Assembly (NCBI GenBank): GCA_008921705.1
Contig: VFFE01007624.1
Location: forward strand, 52,184 to 116,183
Length of the DNA stretch: 64,000 bases
DNA from: Burhinus oedicnemus
Taxonomy: Eukaryota > Chordata > Aves > Charadriiformes > Burhinidae
Reading direction: 5' to 3'
Under the pieces are notes generated by a model. It saw only the letters and a program-made list of their open reading frames with translations. It was not told where the DNA came from and ran no database searches. The stretch's first letter is position 1, and every line of letters starts with the position of its first letter. The position numbers and the translations under genes were made by a program. This document shows, piece by piece, positions 1-10,700 of the stretch.

Positions 1-3000
1 ATATTTTTCCCAGAGTCACCTACTGGTTCACATATTCGTTTTCCAGGCAGCTTAGCCAGTAGCCTGGCAACACGGTGACCTTATGCTCTGCTCAGCTTTG
101 AGCGTTTTATTAGCCACACTGGACTCTCTCCACTGCTCCATATTGCTGAGCCCCTCATTAGTACAATTAATAAGCTGCTTCTGTCAATTCAATCAAATGC
201 CAGGCTCGACAGCAGGAGAAAGCTTTGGCAGATCAAGTAGGGGAGATTCTGGGTAGCACTGGGAAATTGCAGGAAACCTTTCATCTCCCCCAAGGAGCTG
301 AACAAGAATGGAATTGTGGGATTGGGATTCTCTCAGGTCATGTTTATTTATCGCCGGCTCGTTAGTATAATAAATCAGGTCCCCTGTCACTTTGAATGAA
401 GTCATAGGTTTGCTGGAAGGAACTTGGCAGAACACCTTGATATTATTAGTGATGGTGTGGACAAAGCCTCATGAAAGGCGATGCCCTGGCGGGGTGCGCA
501 GGCACCCTCACACGCACCCACTCATCCCTGCGCCCCGCCAGCAGAAGGCCACTGCCAGCCCCGGCTGGCGCGGTCATCCCGGGGCAGCGCTCAGGGACCA
601 GGATGGTCTCGGGACACACCGTGCAGCACAGCTGCGAGGCGTCGGCAGCACGGCTGCAGTGCGGTATGTCCCAGGTAACCGGCAGCCGTGGGAAGGGATG
701 CTTCTCCCTGCTCCTGCTGCAGGAGACATGCATGGCGGGAGACATGCCTGTCCTGGCCCTGCTCTCCTGCTGCCTGCACATGTTGCCATGATGCAGCCGG
801 TCCAGAGCAAAGCACCGGCCAGGCAGTGCAGGCGCTGGTCCTCCGCCGGCAGTCACGTGTATCAGGCACATGTGATGGCGCTTTGCCTTTCACACCTCCC
901 TGTGTCCTGCCAGACTTTGCCCTGGCTCTGACGTCGGCGTGCTCTTTGGATCCCGCACTGGCTCTGGGAGCTCCCGCGGCAGCGGTGCCCGGAGGTGCTG
1001 GGCAGGATGCAGTTGCTGCTGTGGAGCGGCCGGGAGGCAGGCAAAGACCCGGTACTCACACAGCTGGGTGGCTGCGGTTCCTGAACACCATCGGTCCCTG
1101 TGTCCTCTGAGCAGGCCCTGCGAGCGGCAAGGGACCAGGAGGTGGCTTTGCAGAGCCTTCAGCATGACACCTCCCCCTGAACTGGGCACCCCGGCCGGGG
1201 AGAGTGGGGCGCAGTGGTCTGCCGGAGATGCTGGGGACGCCACGGTCTCCTTGCCTGGATCCGGCACTTTTCCTCACCAGAGAGCAGATCTGTGGGGTGA
1301 TTCCTATCCTATTGCTGGAATTAATGCCGGGTGGTGACAATGAAGAGCTGTGACTGATCTGTCGCAGTCTGGGGGCCCCAAATAGAGCAACGTCACAGGT
1401 GTACGTCCCAAAAAACGTTCCTAAAATAAACTTCCTCAGGAAATCCTTTGATCTGGTCTGATGATGAAAACGTAAATCTGAATAAAGTCAGATTTTTTAA
1501 AAGATTAATTTCCATTTAGTTTAAATATAGCTTAAAGGTTATAAAATAACAGCTCTATTATCACAGTATTTGGTCTCCACGCTGGGATAAATATTAAACT
1601 GTTCCTCAATTACTGTTCATAGACCTACTTTAGGAGACAGTTACCTCTCGATTTCATAGTCTCTGAGCTGGGCCTGCACACTGAAATGCAGAGTTGCCCC
1701 ACTCAGCTGCAAGAGCCTTCCCCAGGCCAACCCATCCCCATGCCCATCCCCGTCCCCATCCCTATCCCTGTGCAGCATTCCATCGGTAAGGGCCTGGGAA
1801 GCGCCCGGGGCCATGCTCCCGCTCATTAGCTCTCTTGACTCCAGCTGACCCATAAATGTTGAAGGAAACAAACAAACCTCCGGGAGGGGAGGGAGAGGAA
1901 GGGCTGTAGGTGTTGGCTACATGTCTGCAGAGCCAAGCCGGGCTCCAGCTGAAGATGCTATTGTGTTGCAGTGATTTCCCAGGAAAAACAGGCCTGGAGA
2001 TCTCCTTACTGTTCCTGTGAAGGACTTGGTGACCGGGAGGGTGTGGATTTAGGGTGGGAGCAGCCCAAAGCCTGCAGGGGTGTTTGGTGCTGTTGCTGTT
2101 ACTCTATGATGATGCCGTGAATGACACCAAGAGCAGACACAATGGCAAAACTGTAGCTCCGCGTCTCCTGGCCGCACTGTGGCAACACTGGACGAGGCGC
2201 TGGTGGCCCGCTCCAGCACGCACACCGCAGGACCACCGATGGCCAGCAGTGCTGGGGCTTGGCTCCAGGTCCCGGCCAAACAACGGGTGTTTCAGAGAAC
2301 GTGCAGGCACTGCACTTGGGGAGGCACGTGCACACAAGCACACGAGCACAGCAGCTCGTCGGCCACCACACATCAGCAGCTGTGGAGTTGTGTTCCTGTA
2401 GCCACCAAATCAAACAAACCTGTGGCCAGTGGGGGACCTCTATGCATGCTCTGAACAAGACACGCGAGCCCTGGCCAGGCCCATGGCCGCTATTCTCCAG
2501 AGTCTGCCACCCCTTTGAAGGGCCGTTTGCAGGCAGGGTGGCTGTGCGAAGGTTGGCACCCAGCTCCCGGAGCAGACGCGTAGCAGGCAGCTGCATCCCG
2601 GTGGTACTCAGGCAAGGCAGCGGTGCTGCCACCCTCCCTGTGCTCGCCCCTTCCTGCCAGCCAAGTGCAGTGCCCTGGACACGGGGGCCACAGGCACATA
2701 CAGCCACTTGCATCCCGCCCCTTGGGGCTGAGACAGTGCAGCCACCCTTGGAACAGGCTGGAGGAGAGGGGGCCACTGCACCAAGCCCCCAGCCAGAGCC
2801 CAGCCGGGCCCCAGCCCCTGGACCAGCCTCACCTCTTGAACAGCCCTGTGCCATCAGGAGGAGGGTCTGCAGGAGTCCTCCCCCAGAGTGCCCGGCCTCT
2901 CCAAGGCTTCTCAGGCAAATCACTTGCATCTTTTTCCATCTTTTGCAAAGTCTGGCCTAAATAAACCACTGCCTCAGCATCCTGTGGATCCCCAGTCACT

Positions 3001-3789
3001 GCCCACCATCTGCGTGGCAGCACGGCAGGCTGTCTGGGGACACAACACCCTCCCACTCCTGCGCCACAGGGGACCTTGCTACATCCCCCACCCCTGGAAA
3101 GCCAGTAAATGCCCCCTCCCTCCTTATCTTCCCTTTAGCAGTGGGGGTCTTGGCATCTCCTTGGCCCCCGTTTCCTCTCCCAGCTCCTGTTGACACTGGA
3201 GAACAATGGGGCCAAGGGCGGCAGAGCAACACCCTGCCCCTTCCTCTGGCCGCCCGCTCACCTTCCCAGGCATGGCCGGGGCACCCAGGCACCAGGGACC
3301 CACGGCACGGCCGATGAGGTGGTGGCACCTGGGCAAAGTCGGGGCAGCACAGGGGAGCTGCCGCCTGGGCAGTCTGGTGCTGCCCGTCCCAGCAGCGCAG
3401 CGTCGGGCATCCTGCAGCACAAGGCCACCCTGCACAGCCCAGATGTTGGCGGGAGCCGTTCCAGTGACGGGAGGGACACAGAGGTGCCCCTGTGCTGGCG
3501 AGGAGACACCAGAGCCAGGAGAATAGGGCTGAGAGGGCGACAGGGGCAGATGTGGGAGAAGGGGCTGGTCAGGGAGTCGGGGGAGAGAGAAGTTTTTATT
3601 GTGAGTTATCGGCCAGGCTGACACCCTCCGCCTTCCACCAGAGTCGTTGGTGAGAAGGCTGATATTAAAGAAAGAGCTCGTTTCAGCCCGCGCTTGTCAA
3701 GGCAGGCAGGTCTAAAGACCTCCCCGATTTTCCAGCCTGCGAGGAACAGGGAGCTGAGCTCGCCCTTACCTGGAGGGAGCTCTGATCGG
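1..3789. other. Upstream intergenic DNA, no recognised gene
   Basis: Alternates AT-rich islands (1-470; 1340-1660) with GC-rich spacers. The first island has homeodomain-like sites (CAATTAATAAG near 157, TTATTAGCC near 108). The second has TTTGATCT (TCF/LEF-like) near 1447. Open frames in the GC-rich parts occur on both strands at once and resemble no known protein. I see no transporter-type coding exon. Confidence 0.6.
1731..1769 (+). repeat. Short degenerate CCCATC/CCCCGT tract
   Basis: About 39 bp of imperfect hexamers (CCCATCCCCATGCCCATC and variants). Read on the minus strand it gives an Asp-Gly repeat. It is a simple repeat with no sign of coding function. Confidence 0.75.
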
Positions 3790-4300
3790 GAGGAGCCTTG
3801 CACGCCCCGAAGGAGCGGCCGGGCGCCCGGCCAAGGGCACGGTCCCGCTTCCACCGAGAGCCGCAGCTCCCGAGGGCTGCGAGGAAGGAGCGGGGCTGGG
3901 AGCCCGGCACCCCCCGGCACCCCCAGCCCCGGGCAAGCCGGGGGCTCGCACCGCACCGCGGGATCAGCCGGGCTCCTCCGCCGGGGCTCGTGTGCCATCC
4001 AGCGGCGAAGGCCCGGCGCAGGCTCAGCGGCGGGAGGGAGGGAGCCGTGCTGGGCTGGAGCCTCGGAGCATCTCCCCGGGGAGGGCCCCGGCAAGGGGAC
4101 GCGCTGAGCCCCCAGCGCCGCCCGGCCGCGGGGACATGCGGGCACTGCGGCAGGAGCCCCGGGGTGCGCGGGGAGGGGGAGAACAGCCCAGGCACCGGGG
4201 AAGGAGAGCGGCCCCGGGGGGAGCTGAGCGGGGCCGGGCTGCAGCAGAGCCTCCTGCCCCTGCCACGGGGGTCCAGGAGCAAGCTGTGCTGAGGAGGAGG
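3790..4300 (-). promoter_or_regulatory. CpG-rich block with a minus-strand splice donor; possible divergent promoter/first exon
   Basis: Dense CpG sequence about 3 kb upstream of the LRIG2 start. Just below it on the minus strand, at 3772-3764, lies a consensus donor CAG|GTAAGG (last exon base 3770). This arrangement fits the first, possibly non-coding, exon of a divergent transcript. In mammals SLC16A1 lies upstream of LRIG2 on the opposite strand, so its non-coding exon 1 or a lncRNA are candidates. This is inference; no coding exon of such a gene lies in the window. Confidence 0.4.
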
Positions 4301-4865
4301 GAGACTCCTCATTTCAAGAAGTGGGAGCCATGCAAGTCCTTCCCTGGCGAGCTCCTGGCCACACCACACCACTTGTCCCAGCCGAGGACAAGACAGGGAT
4401 CAAGTGCTTTCCCCCATGCTAAACCACTGCTGCCCGGGCTGGAAGTACCTCCAGCGAGACCACTTTGGCTGGTACCGGGTGTGCCACTTCTGCCTACTCC
4501 GCAAGGGCTTGCACCCACTTCACCACAGTCAGCAGGGACCTGGAGGTACGGGCGCGGGCAACCCCTGGCACGCAGGAGGTGCACTGCATACAGCACCAGC
4601 CATGCGTGCACGGATGGCTCCCAGCAGGCAGGATGGGAGCCCGGGCCTTCACTCCTAACTGGACACTGTGGGCAACTGCGCAGATCTCATGGGAGCCGCG
4701 CTGGACTGCGGCTGGCATAGGGAGTAGCAGGGAGAGCTTTAAGGAACTTGGCTGGGAAGGCAGGGCCCCCAGCAGCGGCAGTTGCAGCTTGGTAAAACAC
4801 AGCAAGCTCCTTTCTGCTCCGAGACATTAGGAGCAGCTCAACAATTAGGACTGGCTGCTATTAAT

Positions 4866-4909
4866 ATGCAAATTTCTGCTGCCATGGCAATACTCTTATA
4901 AATGCAAAT
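4866..4909. promoter_or_regulatory. Two POU octamers flanking an RFX X-box-like site
   Basis: Perfect ATGCAAAT at 4866-4873 and again at 4902-4909, 36 bp apart. Between them lies GCTGCCATGGCAAT, differing by one base in each half from the X-box GTTGCCATGGCAAC. It sits in a short AT-rich island between GC-rich sequence, as expected of an enhancer core. Confidence 0.4.
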
Positions 4910-5708
4910 TGCAGTGGGAACCATTGTGGGAGAGGCCTGTGCTGGGCCCTGGACTTTGTCTGAGCAGATGCTCCTAATTGAGCTCCCTCGCAGCCCGTGG
5001 CCCTGGGCAGCCGGGGACAGCACTGCCAGCGGCCACAGCGACAGGGGCAGCAGCTTCCCCAGCTGGCAGCATCACTGTGGTGCCCCCGTCCCCGCACAGA
5101 GCTGGGGCCTGTTTGCACAGATGCTGATGTGCCCGCCAGCAGCAACAGGCAGGGCGATCCGGCCTCGCTCCTCCGTGGGAATCTCCTTCCAGCAGCCACC
5201 GGCACCTGATTCCAGTTTCCGCAGCAGCAGCCGTGCCCTGAGCTGCTCTGAGAAGCAGGGATGCGTGCAGCTCCCTCGGCCGGGGAGCTGGGGAGAGCAC
5301 ACCTTCCCCATGCAGCCAGACTCGCCTGCAGCAGGACCTGGCTGCTGCCCAGCCTCGCTGCAGGCCGCCCAGGGAGGCTGGGGCTGGCCCAGGACCGCAG
5401 GCGCTGCAAGCACCGGCACCGGCTTGCCCTGCTCGCGGGCACCACTGAGCCGCAAATCCCAACCCGAGGGAACGGGGGGATGTTTTCTTTTAGGACGGAG
5501 CCTCCGGCAACCCCACGCCGACTGGGCGGGCTGGGTCTTGCCACCAGGTACCAGCCACCGAGCGTGGTGCGCAGCAACACCAGCAGGGCTGCGGCGGTGA
5601 ACGCGGTGCCCACGCCTCGTCCACCCGAGGCCGGGTGCGGTGGGGCAGCCAGGCCCTGGGAGAGCGGGGCTGTCCCGCACACGCGTCCCTTCCCGGTCGG
5701 GGCCGGGA

Positions 5709-5722
5709 CCACGAGGTGGCAG
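5709..5722 (+). promoter_or_regulatory. Near-consensus CTCF core site
   Basis: CCACGAGGTGGCAG fits the CTCF core CCASNAGRKGGCRS at every informative base. It is 1.5 kb upstream of the LRIG2 ATG, between the CpG block at 3.8-4.3 kb and the LRIG2 promoter. A weaker match lies on the opposite strand at 5889-5902. Confidence 0.5.
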
Positions 5723-6261
5723 TGCGTGAACAGCGTCCGCAGCACCCGGGGCTCGCGGCACAGAGACCCCTCAGACCTCCTGGCCCACCGAATCTCAGGC
5801 CGCGCCCGCTGGGTGCCTGCGGTCCCGCTCCCCAGAGCCCTTGGCCACCCTCGGGGGCTCGGCGTGGAGCTGTGGCCGTGGCAGCGAGCTGCCACCTGCG
5901 GCTGTGAGGCGTGGGGGTGGCCCGAGCCCCTCAGCGGGAGGCGAATGGACAGATGGGTTGCAGGGGGCACACAGCGGCAGGCTGCAGGTAGCCGGTGGTT
6001 TGGCTGCTGCAGGCTGTGACCAGGTGTTGGTAGCAGGGCTGGGCGCTGGCGGTGCCCAGGTGTGTGCCAGCACTGCGGGGCCGCTGCCAGGGGGTGATGA
6101 GGCCCCGCAGGCTCCACCTGAGGGAACATGGAGACGGGCCTCGGGGCTCTCTGGGCACTGCCCCTCCACCAGCAGCCACCGAGCAGAGCTGCACGGCCGT
6201 GAGAGCTGCTGGTAGGGCTCTTGCGAGGAAACACCTTCCTTCTGGCGGCAGTACTGCTCTG

Positions 6262-6786
6262 CTCTGGTGAGACCCCCCGGCAGTGCTGCCTCCAGCTCTG
6301 GGGCCCTCAACAGCAGAAGGACGTGGACCTGTTGGAGCGGGGCCAGAGGAGGCCACCAAGATGCTCAGAGGCCTGGAGCCCCTCTGCAGTGAGGACAGGC
6401 TGAGAGAGTTGGGGCTGTTCAGCCTGGAGGAGAGAAGGCTCCGGGGAGACCTTAGAGCCCCTTCCAGTCCCTAACGGGGCTACAGGAAAGCTGGGGAGGG
6501 ACTCTGGATCAGGGAGTGGAGCCATAGGACAGAATACATACACTGAAAAAGGGCAGATTCCAATTAGATATTAGATATTAGGAGGAAATTCTTGACTGTG
6601 AGGGTGGTGAGACACTGACCCAGGTTGCCCAGAGAAGCTGTGGCTGCCCCATCCCTGGAGGTGTTCAAGGCCAGGTTGGACGGGGCTTTGAGCAACCTGG
6701 TCTGGTGGGAGGTGTTCCTGCCCATGGCAGGGGGGTTGGAACTAGGTGAGCTTTAAGGTCCCTCCCAGCCCATTCTGTGATTCTAT
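6262..6786 (+). mobile_element. CR1 LINE, 5'-truncated 3' end
   Basis: About 525 bp matching the CR1 consensus from the end of ORF2 to the tail. A conceptual translation near 6400 reads [19 protein letters not shown], a well-known CR1 reverse-transcriptase C-terminal segment. It continues through CAGGTTGCCCAGAGAAGCTG and TTCAAGGCCAGGTTGGA and ends CATTCTGTGATTCTAT. ORF2 is broken. It stops about 100 bp before the LRIG2 CpG island and 404 bp before the ATG. Confidence 0.95.
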
Positions 6787-6889
6787 CTGGAAAGGCACAA
6801 ACACCCTGGTGACAACACTTGGCTCGTGGGGCACAAGCCTTCGCAGCGCCCTCCGTGGGCCCCACAACCCCAGGGAGGGCCCTGCCCTG

Positions 6890-7760
6890 AGCGATGCTCG
6901 TCAGATGCACCCGGCCGACGGCCCTGCCCCAAGCGCAGCGCTGACCCGCGGCGGGGGCGGCCCGGCCCGGCCCGCCAGAGGCCACGCGAGAACCGCCGCC
7001 GCCACCGGTCGCAGCCGGTCTGAGGCGGACGCGAGGGCGGGGCTCGTGCGCGCCCCGCCCTCTCCCAGCCCCGCCCCTGCGCAGCCCCGCCCTCGCCGCC
7101 TGCGCGCTGAGGTGGCGCGGCGGGGCGGGGCGCGGTGGCGGGGCCGGGCGGGCGGCGCGGGGCCGGGCCGGGCCGCGCTGGGCCGGGGGATGCGGGGAGC
7201 GGGGCCGGGCGCGCGGGCCTCCCGCGGGGCGCTGCCGCGGACCCTGCTGGTGCTGCTGGCAGCGGCGGCGGCGCTGTGGGCGCGGGCGGCCGCCGCCGAG
7301 CCCTGCGCCGCGCCCTGCTCCTGCCTTCGCGGCCTGCTGGACTGCAGTCGGCACCGCCTGCCCGGTGGGCCGGGCCCGCGGAGGATCCCGCCGCTGCCCC
7401 CCGGCACCACGGGCCTGTGAGTGAGCGCGGCGGGGCGCGGCGAGGCCGCGGGGCCTAACGGGCGGCGGGCTGTGCGCAGGCCGCAGCCCTAACGGGCGGT
7501 GGCGGGGGGGTGTGTGCGGGGCCGGGCCCCGGGCCTAGCGGCGTCCCGGCGGGGTGCGAGGCCCGGCGGCAGAGGGCTGTCTCGGGCGGGTCGCGGTGGT
7601 GCCCGTGGGTTGTTCTCACGGGCCCGGAGCGGCAGAGCCCGGGCGTGCCGTGGGCCGGCCTGGGGCGGCGGGAGGGAAGGCCCGCCGGCTCTGGAGCTGG
7701 CGGCGGCCGAGGCAGAGCCGGCGGAGCGGAGGCGTGGGGTGAAGAGGGTCTGGCCCCCTG
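6890..7760 (+). promoter_or_regulatory. LRIG2: CpG island promoter of LRIG2
   Basis: Dense CpG and GC boxes (CCCCGCCC around 7053-7090, GGGGCGGGG near 7120) and NRF1-like TGCGCAGC/CTGCGCGCT around 7078-7108, with no TATA box in a sensible place. It surrounds exon 1 and runs into intron 1. This is the usual architecture of a broadly expressed vertebrate promoter. The start site cannot be fixed from sequence. Confidence 0.85.
7190..7416 (+). CDS. LRIG2: LRIG2 exon 1 (signal peptide and LRR N-cap)
   Basis: Codes residues 1-75 plus two bases of codon 76. A hydrophobic Leu/Ala-rich stretch (about residues 18-36) is followed by [16 protein letters not shown], the cysteine cap of the LRR domain. 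The exon is extremely GC-rich and lies inside a CpG island. The donor is CCT|GTGAGT (phase 2). G at -3 of the ATG gives a fair start context. The 5' UTR limit cannot be read from the sequence. Confidence 0.95.
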
Positions 7761-10700
7761 CCCCAGCAGCCGCCCGAAGGAAGGCTCCGTGCCTGGGGGA
7801 TTGCCACCGCACAGGTTTTGTGCTTCTCTTAACCTGCTGTGTGAGGATATCATTTGAGAGGAGGGGGAAGCAGAAGCAGATTGTGGTTAGTAAGGCTTTT
7901 GGGAATGCCAGTTGAGGTAAGACTTAACGTTTTTTCAGGTCAGGGTGTAGGACACAGTCCGTTATGGTTGTGCTTGGAAAGACTCCTTCCAGCCCCCAGC
8001 TTCAGCTGTGTGCTGTGGCAATTCCTCCTGCTTCTGATTTCTTCTGTGTCCCTTTGCTGCTTTGCAGCTCAGTGACTCCCTCCTTTTCCCTCAGGAAAAC
8101 CATTGTGGACTCCCCTTCACATTTGCTGCCATTGTTTTTCAGAAAGAACCCACAAAACAATCAAGAGCCACCCTTAGTCTCTGCTCCCAAGAGTTTAATT
8201 AGACAACATGCTAAATAGTGTTCACACTGCATTGAGTGCTGTATGCCTTTATCCTTCCTTGGCCCTTACTGTCATAGTCACCGCTACATTTGTCACCTTT
8301 GGCTACAGCATACTGGGGTGCAAGAGGTGCTGAAGTGTGAGGGATATGAAAAAACACTTCTGCACGCAGAGGAGTTCTCAGGCCCTTTTGGAGTCATCGT
8401 GTTTCTCCGTTGATAGAAATAACAGTATTCCAGACCAAGAAAAGAAGGCTGTTGGGGCGATAGTGTAAACATGCAAACCACTGTTCAGTTAACTCCAGAA
8501 ATTACTCTAGCAGGACTCAAGAGTCCAATCTGTATTAAAAACTGGGCATCTCTAAGGAAGCCTTGTCACCTTCTTGCCCCCTCATGGTTCTGTATTTCTC
8601 TTCCTTCCCTGCATGGTAAGCAATTGGAAATCTTTAAGAGAAAGTGTGTATTTCAGCACAGAAATACAACTAACTTGCCTGTGAAACCTCTCATGCTTAG
8701 AAAGGTATCTTAACATTAGCGCTTGTCAGGGAGGGTGTCAGTGTCTGGAAAAGCGAGTTGGCAGTTCATCAGGTGGCAAAACGCTATCCATGCTGTTTGG
8801 AAAATAAGTTTTCAAGCTTCAACAAATACTTGTGTCTTTCTCCAAGCTGATAGAGGGTGTGTTTAAAACTGCTTGGCACAAAATGCAGTGGGAAGAAGCA
8901 GTGCTGGCGCTGTGCTACGTTATGCAATCTGACATGTGCTGCAAACAATAATTAAGTGTATGTTCTCTGTTGTGGCTTTCAGGATTTTGGCACACGAAGT
9001 GTGTGAGGGGGGATGACATTTTTTCTTCAGGATTGCTGTAGCAGTTCTGAATCTAAACAAGCTATAATGCATACAAGCTGTTCAAAATTAATCGAAGCTT
9101 AATTTTTCTCGCATGAAAAAGTTCCTGATGTGCTTTTCGCTCTCAGTTCTGTGATATCATTTCACCTAACTTTGAGGACTAAAAATTCTTGGTTTTCCTA
9201 ACTCTTTCAAACTACTTGCAGGTGATGCTTCCAGTGTGTGAGGTTTTTGATTTTGTTTTGGGTTTTTTTGTTTTTAATAGTGCCAGGAAAGCACCTTCAG
9301 AACTTTTTTTCATGACGGAAGTATTCAGGCAACTGTAACTTCATGTTTCTTACTAAATTATGCATGTTTTGTGGATAACCTGGTGGGTGATGAAAAGGGT
9401 AGGGAATATTTTTTTTCTATGTCTGAATCTTAACATTACATCCTTTAGAAGAAGGAACACAAGCCCTGCTTGTAGGGCGGTCATCTGTATGGGGAAAGGG
9501 AAGCACGATGCTGGTGGTCACTGCCTTCCAGTCGCATACTGGTGCCTGAAAGTGTGTTTATGTATGCTGGTAACTAGGGAGATGATGAATAAAAGTAGAT
9601 TAGATATCAGTTAATTACTTCAGCTACTTCTGTTCACAACAGGTTTTTTGGGTGAGATTATGTGTTTTCCAGCTCAAATGGCTGGCTGTGTTGCTGCATC
9701 ACCGCCTGTGCCAGCATGGTGCCATGGGGAGGAAGCGGGTATGCTCAGTGGGTTGAACTAAGATCATTCTCCAGAACTAAGTATACAATAATCAATTTGG
9801 TGTGTGCATTCTGTTTTATTTACTTGAGATGAATACCACTTCAGCTCAAAATGAATGTTTAGAGGATTTTTATATACAATACCAGATGAATCTCTAAAAT
9901 TCAAATTTTTAATGTTTGCTCTGTATCTTGCATAACATGGGCCTCACAGTAAAAATGCAAGTGCTTCTAAAATGACGGGTTCTTCAGTTTTGGCTTTTCC
10001 AGGGCGAGGGAGTTATGTCTGGTTCTGCACGGTAGCAGAAATCTTAGTTCTTTAATTGAATGATTTATAAACACAGAAAATCAGACAATGTCTTTCACTT
10101 TGTATTTAGTGATCAGTCAGTCTACTTCAAAAAGAAAAGCATCAGTAACAGTAACTAGATGTAAATAATGCTAGGACTGTTTTAAGTATGAACTATACCC
10201 AGCTTCTTGAAAGACGACTTACTGTTAATGAAAACTTTGTTGTAGTCCAAATCTGAGTAAATACAAAAATACTTTCCTGTGCTTTCTAAATTAAAATCTT
10301 AATTCCTAACTTACTACTGAGACAGTAGGCTTCTGGGGAGAGGAAAACCTGAATGTTAGCAGAACCTTATCACCCAGGCCCCATGCCTGTCAGTGTTTAA
10401 GATGCATTTGGACAATGCTCTTAATAATTTGCTTTAACTTTTAGTCAGCCCTGAAGTGGCCAGGCAGTTGGACTAGATGATCATTGTAGGTCCCTTCCAA
10501 CTGAAATTATTCTATTCTATTCTATTCTATTCTATTCTATTCTATTCTATTCTATTCTATTCTATTCTATTCTATTCTATTCTATTCTATTCTATTCTAT
10601 TCTATTCTATTCTATTCTATTCTATTCTATTCTATTCTATTCTATTCTATTCTATGATGATCTTCCTGAAAGTCTTAGAAAAAATGAAGTTTCTGTTTTC

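Larger units (their letters stand above)
4301..6261. other. Intergenic, GC-rich, no recognised gene
   Basis: Holds the POU/RFX-like cluster (4866-4909) and the CTCF-like site (5709-5722). Long open frames on both strands (for example minus 4861-6234) reflect the high GC content and resemble no protein family I know. Confidence 0.6.

Noticed and set aside
2054..2401. Plus-strand frame starting with a hydrophobic Leu-rich stretch (signal-peptide-like)
   Set aside because: After the short Leu run the frame has no recognisable domain, and the opposite strand is equally open. There is no promoter or splice support.
4404..4560. Cys/Trp-rich short reading (around CPGWKYLQRDHFGWYRVCHF) as a coding exon
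   Set aside because: No known family was recognised and there is no convincing splice-site pair or neighbouring exon.
4861..6234. 457-codon open frame on the minus strand
   Set aside because: The sequence is GC-rich with long open frames in several phases and strands at once. The translation is Pro/Ala/Gly/Arg-rich with no recognisable similarity.
6746..7420. Upstream in-frame ATGs (6746, 6905) as the LRIG2 start
   Set aside because: They would place the signal peptide about 95-150 residues inside the protein, and the first lies in a CR1 element. The total from ATG 7190 matches the family length.
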